64,000 nt of DNA from Clostridia bacterium (GTDB taxonomy: Bacteria; Bacillota; Clostridia; TANB77; CAG-508), in contig CAADYC010000089.1 in the NCBI GenBank assembly GCA_900753165.1, positions 1-64,000 of the forward strand, given 5' to 3'. Below the pieces are notes generated by a model, which saw nothing but the letters and a program-made list of their open reading frames with translations, did not search any database and was not told the DNA's origin. Below are positions 54,456 through 61,142 of the stretch, piece after piece (the stretch's first letter is position 1; the number at the start of each line of letters is the position of its first letter). The position numbers and the translations under genes were made by a program.

Positions 54456-54484
54456 ATTATATATGACGTAACGTCAAAAGTCAA
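54456..54484 (-). promoter_or_regulatory. Leftward promoter with palindromic operator in the spacer
   Basis: Minus strand TTGACT (54484-54479), 17-bp spacer, TATAAT (54461-54456). The spacer holds the perfect palindrome TGACGT-A-ACGTCA (54464-54476), placed to block polymerase. Confidence 0.8.
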
Positions 54485-54629
54485 TACCTTTTTCAAAAAA
54501 GTTAAAAAATTTTTGAAATGGCTGAAAATACTGAAAAATCAAGGTATATAATTACATTGATTAAAAAATAAAACGGCTTAAAATTGATTCTAAAAGCTCC
54601 ATTTTTGGCTAAAAATAAGCATTTTTTAC

Positions 54630-54658
54630 TTGAAATCACATAAAATTTATGGTATAAT
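54630..54658 (+). promoter_or_regulatory. Rightward promoter in accessory region
   Basis: TTGAAA (54630-54635), 17-bp spacer, TATAAT (54653-54658). No ORF with a ribosome site follows; transcript is probably noncoding and runs into 54735. Confidence 0.5.
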
Positions 54659-54734
54659 GTTGACAGATAGAAAAAGAAATGTTACAATTCTGTAACAGAA
54701 ATATTACATTTATTTTAAATAATTGTAATATCTA

Positions 54735-54763
54735 TTGACACAAATGAATAATAATATTATTAT
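54735..54763 (+). promoter_or_regulatory. Antisense promoter facing the toxin-like gene
   Basis: TTGACA (54735-54740), 17-bp spacer, TATTAT (54758-54763). The RNA would start near 54770 and be antisense to the terminator and 3' part of the minus-strand membrane peptide gene. Confidence 0.6.
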
Positions 54764-54776
54764 AATAAAAAAAGAA

Positions 54777-54796
54777 AGAGAGAACTATTTCTCTCT
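54777..54796. terminator. Terminator of the toxin-like gene
   Basis: AGAGAGAA/TTCTCTCT stem with a 4-nt loop. On the minus strand it is followed by TTCTTTTTTT. Confidence 0.75.
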
Positions 54797-54805
54797 GTCT
54801 ACCGT

Positions 54806-54979
54806 TTACCTAACTGAATTGGAGTTCTCCGCACGAACTTCAATTTTTTCTTTTGAGAAAGATAGGTATGTATTGTATCTTATTGTGGCACACAAAAACA
54901 CAAAAAATCCAATTATAAATGCTATTAAAGCTCTACCGAGATATTTTATTGCTAAATCGTTGATGTTACTTTTTTCCAA
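54806..54979 (-). CDS. Small membrane peptide, type I toxin candidate
   Basis: 57 aa from TTG 54979, after GAAGGGAGTGA. One membrane span (about 19-37: ALIAFIIGFFVFLCATI) and a charged tail. Strong own promoter 55124-55152 with a ~140-nt leader, own terminator, and an opposing promoter at 54735 whose RNA overlaps the 3' end. This matches the layout of prophage txpA/ratA-type systems; sequence similarity to a known toxin is not claimed. Confidence 0.6.
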   Translation of the reverse strand: MEKSNINDLAIKYLGRALIAFIIGFFVFLCATIRYNTYLSFSKEKIEVRAENSNSVR

Positions 54980-55028
54980 CTTTATCACTCCCTTCTTAGC
55001 AAAGTTTAAACTGCGGAACAGGTACAGT

Positions 55029-55037
55029 TTATCAACA
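55029..55037 (+). promoter_or_regulatory. DnaA-box-like site
   Basis: TTATCAACA, one mismatch from TTATCCACA, inside the leader of the 57-aa peptide gene. Confidence 0.45.
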
Positions 55038-55123
55038 GTTATGGAAGAAAACTGCCTTGCTATCAGCAGCATAACTGCTGATTAATATACCTGTTGTTAG
55101 AGTGATATATAAACGATAGACAC

Positions 55124-55152
55124 AATATATCAAAAAAAGAATATATTGTCAA
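55124..55152 (-). promoter_or_regulatory. Strong promoter of the toxin-like gene
   Basis: Minus strand TTGACA (55152-55147), 17-bp spacer, TATATT (55129-55124); consensus -35. Three DnaA boxes lie just upstream. Confidence 0.8.
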
Positions 55153-55169
55153 TAAAATGTCGAAAATTC

Positions 55170-55220
55170 TGTGGATAATTTTGCAATGACTGTGGAAAAA
55201 ATATTCGAAGCTGTGGATAA
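55170..55220 (-). promoter_or_regulatory. Three DnaA boxes with 21-bp spacing
   Basis: TGTGGATAA at 55170, TGTGGAAAA at 55191 and TGTGGATAA at 55212: two perfect TTATCCACA boxes and one variant on the minus strand, each 21 bp apart (two helical turns). Confidence 0.7.
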
Positions 55221-55242
55221 CTTTGTAAAATAATGTAAAATC

Positions 55243-55286
55243 TTCGACACCGTTCGACACACATAATTAACATAATATGTTATAAT
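55243..55286 (+). promoter_or_regulatory. TTCGACA-class promoter
   Basis: TTCGACA (55243-55249), 3 bp, TTCGACA (55253-55259), 21 bp, TATAAT (55281-55286). No -35 box, so activation through the repeats is likely. Confidence 0.75.
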
Positions 55287-55303
55287 ACAGATGAGGTGAT
55301 GAT

Positions 55304-55483
55304 ATGAACGAAGCATATAACAAATCACTACAAATGATAAAATATTTAAAAATAAGATTAACAAGAAAGCAATATACAGAATTAGCAAAGAGATTCAATT
55401 TATTAAGTATACAGAGTTTACAATTTATATCAAAAAGAAGTTATGAAAGTATACTTACAGAAATACTGAAAGAAGTTGCATAA
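55304..55483 (+). CDS. Small basic phage protein (59 aa)
   Basis: ATG 55304 after GATGAGGTGAT. Basic, helical: MIKYLKIRLTRKQYTELAKRF. Own TTCGACA-class promoter and terminator, so probably lysogen-expressed. Function unknown. Confidence 0.7.
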   Translation: MNEAYNKSLQMIKYLKIRLTRKQYTELAKRFNLLSIQSLQFISKRSYESILTEILKEVA

Positions 55484-55486
55484 TTT

Positions 55487-55515
55487 AAGTCCCGTTTGGG
55501 GCTTTTCTTTTTGTG
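55487..55515. terminator. Terminator
   Basis: AAGTCCC/GGGGCTT stem with a short loop, then TTCTTTTTGT. Confidence 0.7.
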
Positions 55516-55548
55516 TATAATTTTTTTGAGAATGTATATAATATAAAC

Positions 55549-55857
55549 ATGATTAATTATTATGAAAAAAGTAAAAAAGAATTTATAAAATATATAAAAA
55601 AGAATCCGTATGTGACAAGAGAAGAATGGGACGAATATGCTCATAAAAATTATTTATTCAGTGCATTTACTTTGTGTTCTCATGAAATAACAGAAAATAC
55701 ATTAGAAATATTGCAAAAGCATAGTAAGAATGAGTTTGAATTTTTAAAAGAAATGTTTATAATAATTCCAGACAATCGTTTAATAATTTTGAAGAATAAA
55801 ATAAAGAAAATTATTGGCTTAAAAAGAAAAAGCGAGGGAAAAGATGCAACAAGATAA
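55549..55857 (+). CDS. Phage protein with repeated EW..A..N.L.S motif
   Basis: About 102 aa from ATG 55549 (MINYYEKSKK); the ribosome site is weak. It carries PYVTREEWDEYAHKNYLFSAFTL, similar to the C-terminal half of the next gene (RFPSTQEWNKFAKENCLLSSMSM). The two may derive from one domain. Overlaps the next gene by 14 bp. Confidence 0.65.
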   Translation: MINYYEKSKKEFIKYIKKNPYVTREEWDEYAHKNYLFSAFTLCSHEITENTLEILQKHSKNEFEFLKEMFIIIPDNRLIILKNKIKKIIGLKRKSEGKDATR

Positions 55858-56218
55858 TGTAAAGAGAATAAAGAGTTTAAGAAATAAATTGCATAAAAGC
55901 ATCAAAAAACACGGAGTAAATGCAGAAGAAACAAGAAAAATAAGCGATGAAATGGATAAGTTAATAAACGAATATTATAATAATATACAAAGAATAAGCT
56001 ATCCTGCTGATAGCGAAATGAAAGTATATTATGAACAGTCATATAAGCAACTGAAAATCGTAACACAACAGTTAGAACGATTTCCGTCTACACAAGAGTG
56101 GAATAAATTTGCAAAAGAAAATTGTTTACTAAGTAGTATGTCTATGCAATATATTTCAAAACTGAACTGGAATTATTTAAGAGCTAAGGTTTTAAGAGAA
56201 TTAAATATGGATATATAA
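55844..56218 (+). CDS. Spo0E-like phosphatase fused to a small helical domain
   Basis: 124 aa. Residues 7-48 (IKSLRNKLHKSIKKHGVNAEE then TRKISDEMDKLINEYY) match the Spo0E helical hairpin with the SQELD-like motif SDEMD; Spo0E family members dephosphorylate Spo0A-P and delay sporulation. The C-terminal half (about 75-124) contains the EWNKFAKENCLLS motif shared with the preceding gene. AGCGAGGGAAAAG precedes ATG. A phage could use it to block sporulation; that is inference. Confidence 0.65.
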   Translation: MQQDNVKRIKSLRNKLHKSIKKHGVNAEETRKISDEMDKLINEYYNNIQRISYPADSEMKVYYEQSYKQLKIVTQQLERFPSTQEWNKFAKENCLLSSMSMQYISKLNWNYLRAKVLRELNMDI

Positions 56219-56232
56219 AAAATAAAAAAATT

Positions 56233-56273
56233 TTTCCGCACAGTTATTGACTTTGCGGACTTTTTTGTCGAAA
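56233..56273. terminator. Terminator
   Basis: TCCGCA pairs with TGCGGA around a ~17-nt loop, then CTTTTTTG. Confidence 0.75.
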
Positions 56274-56288
56274 ACGAGATTGGAAAAC

Positions 56289-56420
56289 TTGACATTATTT
56301 TTCATTCATATAAAATAAGAAAGAAGAAGATAGTTGACGGCAATCTTTTATCTTCTTCTAACCACAAATTCATACTTAAAAATAAGTACATATACAGTAT
56401 AACTTCTTAAGTATGAAATG
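56289..56420 (+). ncRNA. Structured leader or small RNA near attR
   Basis: Begins with a promoter-like TTGACA-16-TAAAAT (56289-56316). Two strong hairpins follow: GAAGAAGATA/TATCTTCTTC (56322-56359) and TTCATACTTAA/TTAAGTATGAA (56369-56417). About 30 nt later comes the 56452 ORF. Either a regulated leader or an independent RNA. Confidence 0.5.
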
Positions 56421-56451
56421 TCAAATTTTTATATGAAAGAAGGTTTAAGCT

Positions 56452-56724
56452 ATGAAAGATGTAGTAAAAAATGAAATAGTAAACGAAAATCAAAGAAAAA
56501 TATTTACAAAAAATGATGGAAAGGGTATAATTTATAACAAGTATAATCTCTTAAATAAAAATTATTTTTACGAAAGAGAGGGATTGTATATGAGAAAAAC
56601 AGAAGATATTGTGTTAAAAAGATTAAATATTGTCGAAAGAGTATTTTTTAAGAAAAAATTCATTGAAATTTATAAAGAAGGTGTAAAAGCAGGTTTTAAT
56701 TGGAATAATTGTAATGTTCGTTAA
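56452..56724 (+). CDS. Last prophage gene, hypothetical
   Basis: 90 aa, ATG after GAAAGAAGG. Basic C-terminal half MRKTEDIVLKRLNIVERVFFKKKFIEIYKEG. Ends 7 bp before attR. An internal ATG (56590) with GAGAGGG upstream could be an alternative start. Function unknown. Confidence 0.6.
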   Translation: MKDVVKNEIVNENQRKIFTKNDGKGIIYNKYNLLNKNYFYEREGLYMRKTEDIVLKRLNIVERVFFKKKFIEIYKEGVKAGFNWNNCNVR

Positions 56725-56730
56725 TTATTG

Positions 56731-56750
56731 TTGCCCAGTTGAGGCACCAG
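56731..56750 (+). other. attR core (20-bp repeat)
   Basis: Identical to 17626-17645. The reading frame of the ferredoxin resumes across it. Confidence 0.9.
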
Positions 56751-56761
56751 AGGAAGAATAA
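56731..56761 (+). pseudogene. Displaced 3' end of the ferredoxin gene
   Basis: The att core plus AGGAAGAATAA reads CPVEAPEEE and a stop in the same codon phase as the intact gene at 17486-17645. It is the original host C terminus, separated from its gene by prophage insertion; a REP-like terminator follows. Confidence 0.88.
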
Positions 56762-56764
56762 AAA

Positions 56765-56800
56765 TTTCGGGATTGGGGGACGGGTCTCCAATCCCGAAAA
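56765..56800. repeat. REP-like palindrome (original ferredoxin terminator)
   Basis: TTTCGGGATTGG...CCAATCCCGAAA with a GACGGGTC core, four bases after the displaced ferredoxin stop; also the left flank of the RAYT remnant. Confidence 0.8.
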
Positions 56801-56939
56801 ATATATTAATTATATTTTTTATCAAATAATTAAGTTTATGATTAGTTAAACTTAAAAATAAATTATTTTAAAAGTTTAGTTAAAAAATTTAATTCTAAAT
56901 TTATTCATTAGTATATTAAAATCGGAAAAATTATCCATA
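56801..56939. other. AT-rich spacer upstream of RAYT remnant
   Basis: No gene or ribosome site supported; contains only scattered A/T runs and probably eroded transposase 5' sequence. Confidence 0.4.
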
Positions 56940-57384
56940 TAATTAGATTATTATAATATATATTTACTAGCATTTGCGATTATGGAAAATCATGCACATC
57001 TTTTAATTAGATATGAAAAGATAGAAGATGTTTCAAATTGGATGCATGAAATAAATCAAACATTTGCACAAATCTATAATAAAGTAGAAAATAGAGTAGT
57101 GTATGTTTTTAGAGACAGATATAAATGTGAACAAATAAAAGATGAAAGCCATTTATATAATGTATTAGCATATATACATTTTAATCCTTACAAAGCTAAA
57201 TTAATTGAGAAATTAGCAGACTATAAATATTCATCATATGTAGATTATAACAAAGGAAAATAATTTATTAATAAATCTTATTTTTGAATTAGAAAATAAG
57301 ACTAATTTAAATGATAAACAGATTGCAGAAGTATTGGAAATAGGAAAAAATAGAATAGGATATCTTAAAAATAAATTAAAATAA
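56940..57384 (+). pseudogene. REP-associated tyrosine transposase (RAYT) remnant
   Basis: The open part (56982-57263) begins MENHAHLLI, the HUH motif of Y1/RAYT transposases (normally MPNHxHLL), and continues HINQTFAQ-like, VFRDRYKCE and AYIHFNPYKAKL. The N terminus upstream of the HUH motif is eroded. After DYNKGK the C-terminal helix-turn-helix continues in another frame (NLNDKQIAEVLEIGKNRIGYL) to 57384. This frameshift is not at CGG. It sits exactly between two REP-like palindromes. Confidence 0.8.
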
Positions 57385-57426
57385 AAAATCGGGATTGAAG
57401 ACCCGTCCCCAAATCCCGAAATTTTT
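57384..57426. repeat. REP-like palindrome, right flank of RAYT and porB terminator
   Basis: AAATCGGGATT...AAATCCCGAATTT with core GACCCGTCCCC. It overlaps the porB stop codon. Confidence 0.8.
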
Positions 57427-58375
57427 ATCTATTTGTAATTTCTTCCAAATTTAAAAGTTCTTGCCATCTTGCATCAACCTCTTTTTGGAATTCTTCAATC
57501 ATCCACTCATTACCAGGTTTAAACATATGCTTAAATCTCTTTTGAGGTTTCAAGAATTCTTCAATAGGAAGTTTTTTAGCAGGCTTATAAGAAATATGAT
57601 AAACACCGTCAACAACTTCATATAAAGGCCAATAGCAAGTTTCAACAGCTAATTTATTAATTTTCATTAAATCTTCTGTTGCATATCCCCAACCTCTAGG
57701 GCATGGAGCCATAACATTTAAAAATGTTGGACCTTCTGTATAAATTGCCTTTTCAGCTTTTTCATATAAATCTTTCATATTATTTACTGCAATTGATTGT
57801 GCAACATATGGTAAGTGATGTCCTACCATTATTTTTGTTAAATCTTTTCTTGATTGCATTTTACCAGGGATAACTTTTCCAGCAGGTGATGTAGTTGTGT
57901 CTGCAAATTTTGGTGTTGCAGATGAACGTTGGATACCTGTGTTCATGTATGCACCATTGTCATAACATACATATAACATGTCATGACCTCTTTCCATTGC
58001 ACCTGATAGTGATTGTAAACCAATGTCATAAGTTCCACCATCTCCACCAAATGCGATGAATTTTGTGTGTTCATCTTCTGGTAATTTTCCTTGTTTTTTA
58101 AGTGATTTGTATGCGGCTTCTACTCCTGATAAAGTAGCAGATGTGCATTCAAATGCTGTATGGATAAATGAATCTGTCCAAGCTGTGTATGGGTAAATAA
58201 ATGTTGATACTTCCATACATCCAGTTGCAGTTGATATTACTGCGTGGTCTTCTTCTTTTAGTGCTCTTAAAATGTGTCTTGCAACAACAGGTGCTCCACA
58301 TCCGGCACACATTCTATGACCTTCTGTAAATCTTGAAGGCTTGTTTGCAACTATTTCTTTAACATTATATGCCAT
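57425..58375 (-). CDS. porB: Pyruvate:ferredoxin oxidoreductase beta subunit (TPP-binding)
   Basis: 316 aa. RMCAGCGAP near residue 22 supplies two Fe-S cysteines, GGDGG (GGDGGTYDIG) binds thiamine diphosphate/Mg, and CPRGWGY is conserved. With porA, D and G it oxidises pyruvate to acetyl-CoA and reduces ferredoxin, perhaps the 17486 ferredoxin. Three bases separate it from porA. Ends in a REP-like hairpin. Confidence 0.95.
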   Translation of the reverse strand: MAYNVKEIVANKPSRFTEGHRMCAGCGAPVVARHILRALKEEDHAVISTATGCMEVSTFIYPYTAWTDSFIHTAFECTSATLSGVEAAYKSLKKQGKLPEDEHTKFIAFGGDGGTYDIGLQSLSGAMERGHDMLYVCYDNGAYMNTGIQRSSATPKFADTTTSPAGKVIPGKMQSRKDLTKIMVGHHLPYVAQSIAVNNMKDLYEKAEKAIYTEGPTFLNVMAPCPRGWGYATEDLMKINKLAVETCYWPLYEVVDGVYHISYKPAKKLPIEEFLKPQKRFKHMFKPGNEWMIEEFQKEVDARWQELLNLEEITNR

Positions 58376-58377
58376 AA

Positions 58378-59577
58378 TTATTTACCCCCTTTCATATTTG
58401 AACGTAAACCTAAATATCTATAAGGATTTTCAACTTTTTCGTCTTTAGCAATTTCAGCTAAATCTGTATAAACTGAATTGATTTCTTTTTCTGTTGTGTC
58501 TCTACCACCAATTCCATAAACATAATTAACAACTGGAACATTTTGTTTTGCAACATACATGCTAGAAACAACATCTTCAAATAAAGCTCCACCAATAGCA
58601 TTTAAAGAATCAGATTTATCTAATACTGCAACAGCTTTTAAATGTGATAATGCTTTTGCAACTTCTTCACCAGGGAATGGTCTGTAAACTCTGATTTTTA
58701 ATAAACCAGCTTTAACACCTTGCTCTCTTAATTTATCAACAACAGCTTTTGTTGTACCAGCAGTTGAGTTCATACAAACAATTGCAATTTCTGCATCATC
58801 TAATTTATATTCTTCAAATAAATCATAATGTCTACCAGTCCATTTTTCGAACTCTTTTGAAACATCTAAAATAACTTGTTTTGCAGCTTTCATAGCATTT
58901 CCTTGTTGAGCTTTGTGTTCAAAAAGATATGCTTGTAAATCTAATGGACCAATTGCCATTGGTTCCTTTTTATTTAATAAATAATGTTCAGGGTGATATT
59001 CACCAACAAACTTTTTAACATCTTCGTCATTTTCTAATTCAATATTTTCAATTGAATGTGATGTTATAAATCCGTCTTGACAAATCATAATTGGAAGTTG
59101 AACATCTTTATTTTCAGCAATTTTGTGAGCCATTAAGTTATTATCATAAGCCTCTTGATTATTTTCTGAAAATAACATTATCCAACCAGCGTCACGAACA
59201 CCCATTGCATCTGAATGGTCATTGTGTATGTTAAGTGGACCAGATACGGCTCTGTTAACTAAGTTCATAACAATTGGAAGCCTTAAACTTGAAGCAATGT
59301 AAATCATTTCCCACATTAAAGACAAACCGTTTGCAGATGTAGCAGTCATTGCTCTTGAACCTGCGGCTTCTGCACCAATACAAGCACTCATAGCACTATG
59401 TTCACTTTCAACAGCAACGAATTCAGTATCAACTGAACCATTTGCAACAAATGTTGAAAAATATTGAGGAATTTCTGTTGATGGTGTGATAGGGAAAGCA
59501 GCAACAACATCAGGATTAATTTGTTTCATAGCAGTTGCAACAGCCTCATTACCACTTAATCTTTCTCTTATACTCAT
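58378..59577 (-). CDS. porA: Pyruvate:ferredoxin oxidoreductase alpha subunit
   Basis: 399 aa. GNEAVATAMKQINPDVVAAFPITPSTEI at the N terminus and ESEHSAMSACIGAEAAGSRA, the TPP pyrimidine-binding region; C-terminal domain carries the VDKLREQGVKAGLLKIRVYRPFP block. Start overlaps the porD stop by one base. Order G-D-A-B is typical of four-subunit POR. Confidence 0.95.
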   Translation of the reverse strand: MSIRERLSGNEAVATAMKQINPDVVAAFPITPSTEIPQYFSTFVANGSVDTEFVAVESEHSAMSACIGAEAAGSRAMTATSANGLSLMWEMIYIASSLRLPIVMNLVNRAVSGPLNIHNDHSDAMGVRDAGWIMLFSENNQEAYDNNLMAHKIAENKDVQLPIMICQDGFITSHSIENIELENDEDVKKFVGEYHPEHYLLNKKEPMAIGPLDLQAYLFEHKAQQGNAMKAAKQVILDVSKEFEKWTGRHYDLFEEYKLDDAEIAIVCMNSTAGTTKAVVDKLREQGVKAGLLKIRVYRPFPGEEVAKALSHLKAVAVLDKSDSLNAIGGALFEDVVSSMYVAKQNVPVVNYVYGIGGRDTTEKEINSVYTDLAEIAKDEKVENPYRYLGLRSNMKGGK

Positions 59578-59879
59578 TATTCAGCACCTTCTTCCTTCAT
59601 AACAATTGCACCAAATGGGCACGCTTTAGCACAAACGCCACATCCTTTACAATAATCATAATTAAAATCTTCTCTTTTTAAAGAACCTTTGCAAACAGGA
59701 ATACTATTATCTGGACAAACAGGGTAGCATAATCCACATTGTTTACATTTTTCTTCTATCCATACAGGTTTAAGACTTCTCCAGTCACCAGTTTTGAATT
59801 CTCTGGCATTACCTGCTTCATATATATTTCCACCTATTGTTAAATCTTCCATAGGTGTTGTTTTATCTATATTTGACAT
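59577..59879 (-). CDS. porD: Pyruvate:ferredoxin oxidoreductase delta subunit (2[4Fe-4S])
   Basis: 100 aa from ATG 59879, after GAAAGGTGA. Two clusters: CKQCGLCYPVCP and CKGCGVCAKACP. Relays electrons from the TPP centre to free ferredoxin. Separated from porG by two REP-like palindromes. Confidence 0.94.
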   Translation of the reverse strand: MSNIDKTTPMEDLTIGGNIYEAGNAREFKTGDWRSLKPVWIEEKCKQCGLCYPVCPDNSIPVCKGSLKREDFNYDYCKGCGVCAKACPFGAIVMKEEGAE

Positions 59880-59899
59880 CTTTTTCACCTTTCCTTGTA

Positions 59900-59946
59900 A
59901 AAAATCGGGATTAGGGGACGGGGCTTTAATCCCGATTTTTTAAAAA
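59900..59946. repeat. REP-like palindrome in por operon
   Basis: AAAATCGGGATTAGGGG...AATCCCGATTTT; first of a back-to-back pair. Confidence 0.8.
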
Positions 59947-59950
59947 CTTT

Positions 59951-59984
59951 TTTCGGGATTGAAGACCCGTCCCCTAATCCCGTT
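59951..59984. repeat. REP-like palindrome after porG
   Basis: TTTCGGGATTG...CTAATCCCG with core GACCCGTCCCC, in the opposite orientation to its neighbour; touches the porG stop. May tune transcription between porG and porD. Confidence 0.8.
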
Positions 59985-60561
59985 AAATTTTCTTAACTTC
60001 TTTTAAAGCCATTTCTAAGGCTTTCATGTTTCCATCAATAACTTCTGGTTTTTTAGCAAATTTATGTTTAAAAGAACCTTTCATATCTTCTAAGAAAGCT
60101 TCGTCAGACATAATTCCGCTAACTTTAACAATTGCAGCAAGCATAGGTGTATTTGGAAAATATCTTCCTAATGCTTCAATTGATATTTTTCTTGCATCTA
60201 TTGTGTAAACATAACCTTTGTAACCATTTAATACACTTCTTAAATAGTCTGCAGATTTTGTTGTATTAATTACAATTGCACCTGTTTCTTTTAGACCTGC
60301 TGTTACTGGAACAGTTTCTAATAATGTGTCATCAACAACAACAACATAGTCTGGTTCATAGATGTTGCTGTGAACTGTAATGGGTTTGTCACTAATTCTG
60401 TTATAAGCAGTAATCGGTGCTCCCATTCTTTCTGGTCCATATTCAGGGAAACCTTGAATGTATTTTCCAGTATTAAATGCGGCGTCAGCTAATAGTAATG
60501 ATGCTGTTTTTGCACCTTGACCACCTCTACCGTGCCATCTAATTTCTATTAGGTTATTCAT
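59983..60561 (-). CDS. porG: Pyruvate:ferredoxin oxidoreductase gamma subunit
   Basis: 192 aa from ATG 60561 (MNNLIEIRWHGRGGQG), after AAAGGAGG. The RWHGRGGQGAKTAS and FPEYGPERMGAP blocks are typical of the gamma subunit. First gene of the por operon. Confidence 0.95.
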   Translation of the reverse strand: MNNLIEIRWHGRGGQGAKTASLLLADAAFNTGKYIQGFPEYGPERMGAPITAYNRISDKPITVHSNIYEPDYVVVVDDTLLETVPVTAGLKETGAIVINTTKSADYLRSVLNGYKGYVYTIDARKISIEALGRYFPNTPMLAAIVKVSGIMSDEAFLEDMKGSFKHKFAKKPEVIDGNMKALEMALKEVKKI

Positions 60562-60669
60562 AATATTATTGCCTCCTTTAAAATATATCAAATAAAAATA
60601 CTAAGTACTTAAAATTTATGTTAGAGTATTTGATTTTGTGTGACTTATGTACACGTAGTTTATGTGTCT

Positions 60670-60698
60670 AGTATATGCCAAAAATAGAGTGATGTCAA
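60670..60698 (-). promoter_or_regulatory. por operon promoter
   Basis: Minus strand TTGACA (60698-60693), 17-bp spacer, TATACT (60675-60670), giving a leader of about 100 nt. Confidence 0.75.
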
Positions 60699-60746
60699 GG
60701 GATTTTTTTGTACGAAGGAGTCGAAAAAAGTAAGTAGAATAAATAA

Positions 60747-60776
60747 AAAGCAAGAAAAATTATCTTGCTTTTAAAT
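60747..60776. terminator. Bidirectional terminator
   Basis: AAAAGCAAGA/TCTTGCTTTT stem with a short A/T loop. The same stem sequence recurs at 63111-63140, beyond the RCC1-like gene. Confidence 0.75.
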
Positions 60777-60796
60777 ATCAATTAAAGAAATATAAA

Positions 60797-61012
60797 TTAA
60801 GAAATATTTTTATTATTATCTATACTAATTAATTCTGATATATCACATTCTAAATATTTGCATAAATCTTCAAGGCATTTAAAAGATATAGAAGATGTTT
60901 CACCATTTATAATTCTATTTAAATTTCTATTTGTTATATTCATATTTTGGCAAAGCCAATATTTTGATTTTTTTCTTTTTTTCAATAATTTTTCTATATT
61001 AAAATTCAACAT
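60797..61012 (-). CDS. Small XRE/HTH_26-type regulator
   Basis: 71 aa from ATG 61012, after GAGGTG. HTH: SKYWLCQNMNITNRNLNRIING. Divergent from the pilin-like/RCC1 gene with overlapping promoter space, so it may control it. Confidence 0.8.
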   Translation of the reverse strand: MLNFNIEKLLKKRKKSKYWLCQNMNITNRNLNRIINGETSSISFKCLEDLCKYLECDISELISIDNNKNIS

Positions 61013-61063
61013 AAAATTCACCTCGAAAAAATTTTACAACAAAAGAAAAATATAAATAAGCTA

Positions 61064-61092
61064 TTTACAAGTATGCTATTTGCATGTATAAT
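61064..61092 (+). promoter_or_regulatory. Promoter of the RCC1-like gene
   Basis: TTTACA (61064-61069), 17-bp spacer with an extended TG, TATAAT (61087-61092). Confidence 0.7.
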
Positions 61093-61142
61093 TAATATAA
61101 TGATGACAAATAAATTTTAAATCAAAATAGAGGAGGATACAT

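Noticed and set aside
54735..55085. 116-aa plus-strand ORF opposite the toxin-like gene
   Set aside because: No ribosome site; starts inside a -35 box and mirrors the better supported minus-strand ORF.
56982..57320. RAYT frameshift as another CGG case
   Set aside because: The break is in an A/G run without CGG and the gene is also 5' truncated, so it is ordinary decay.
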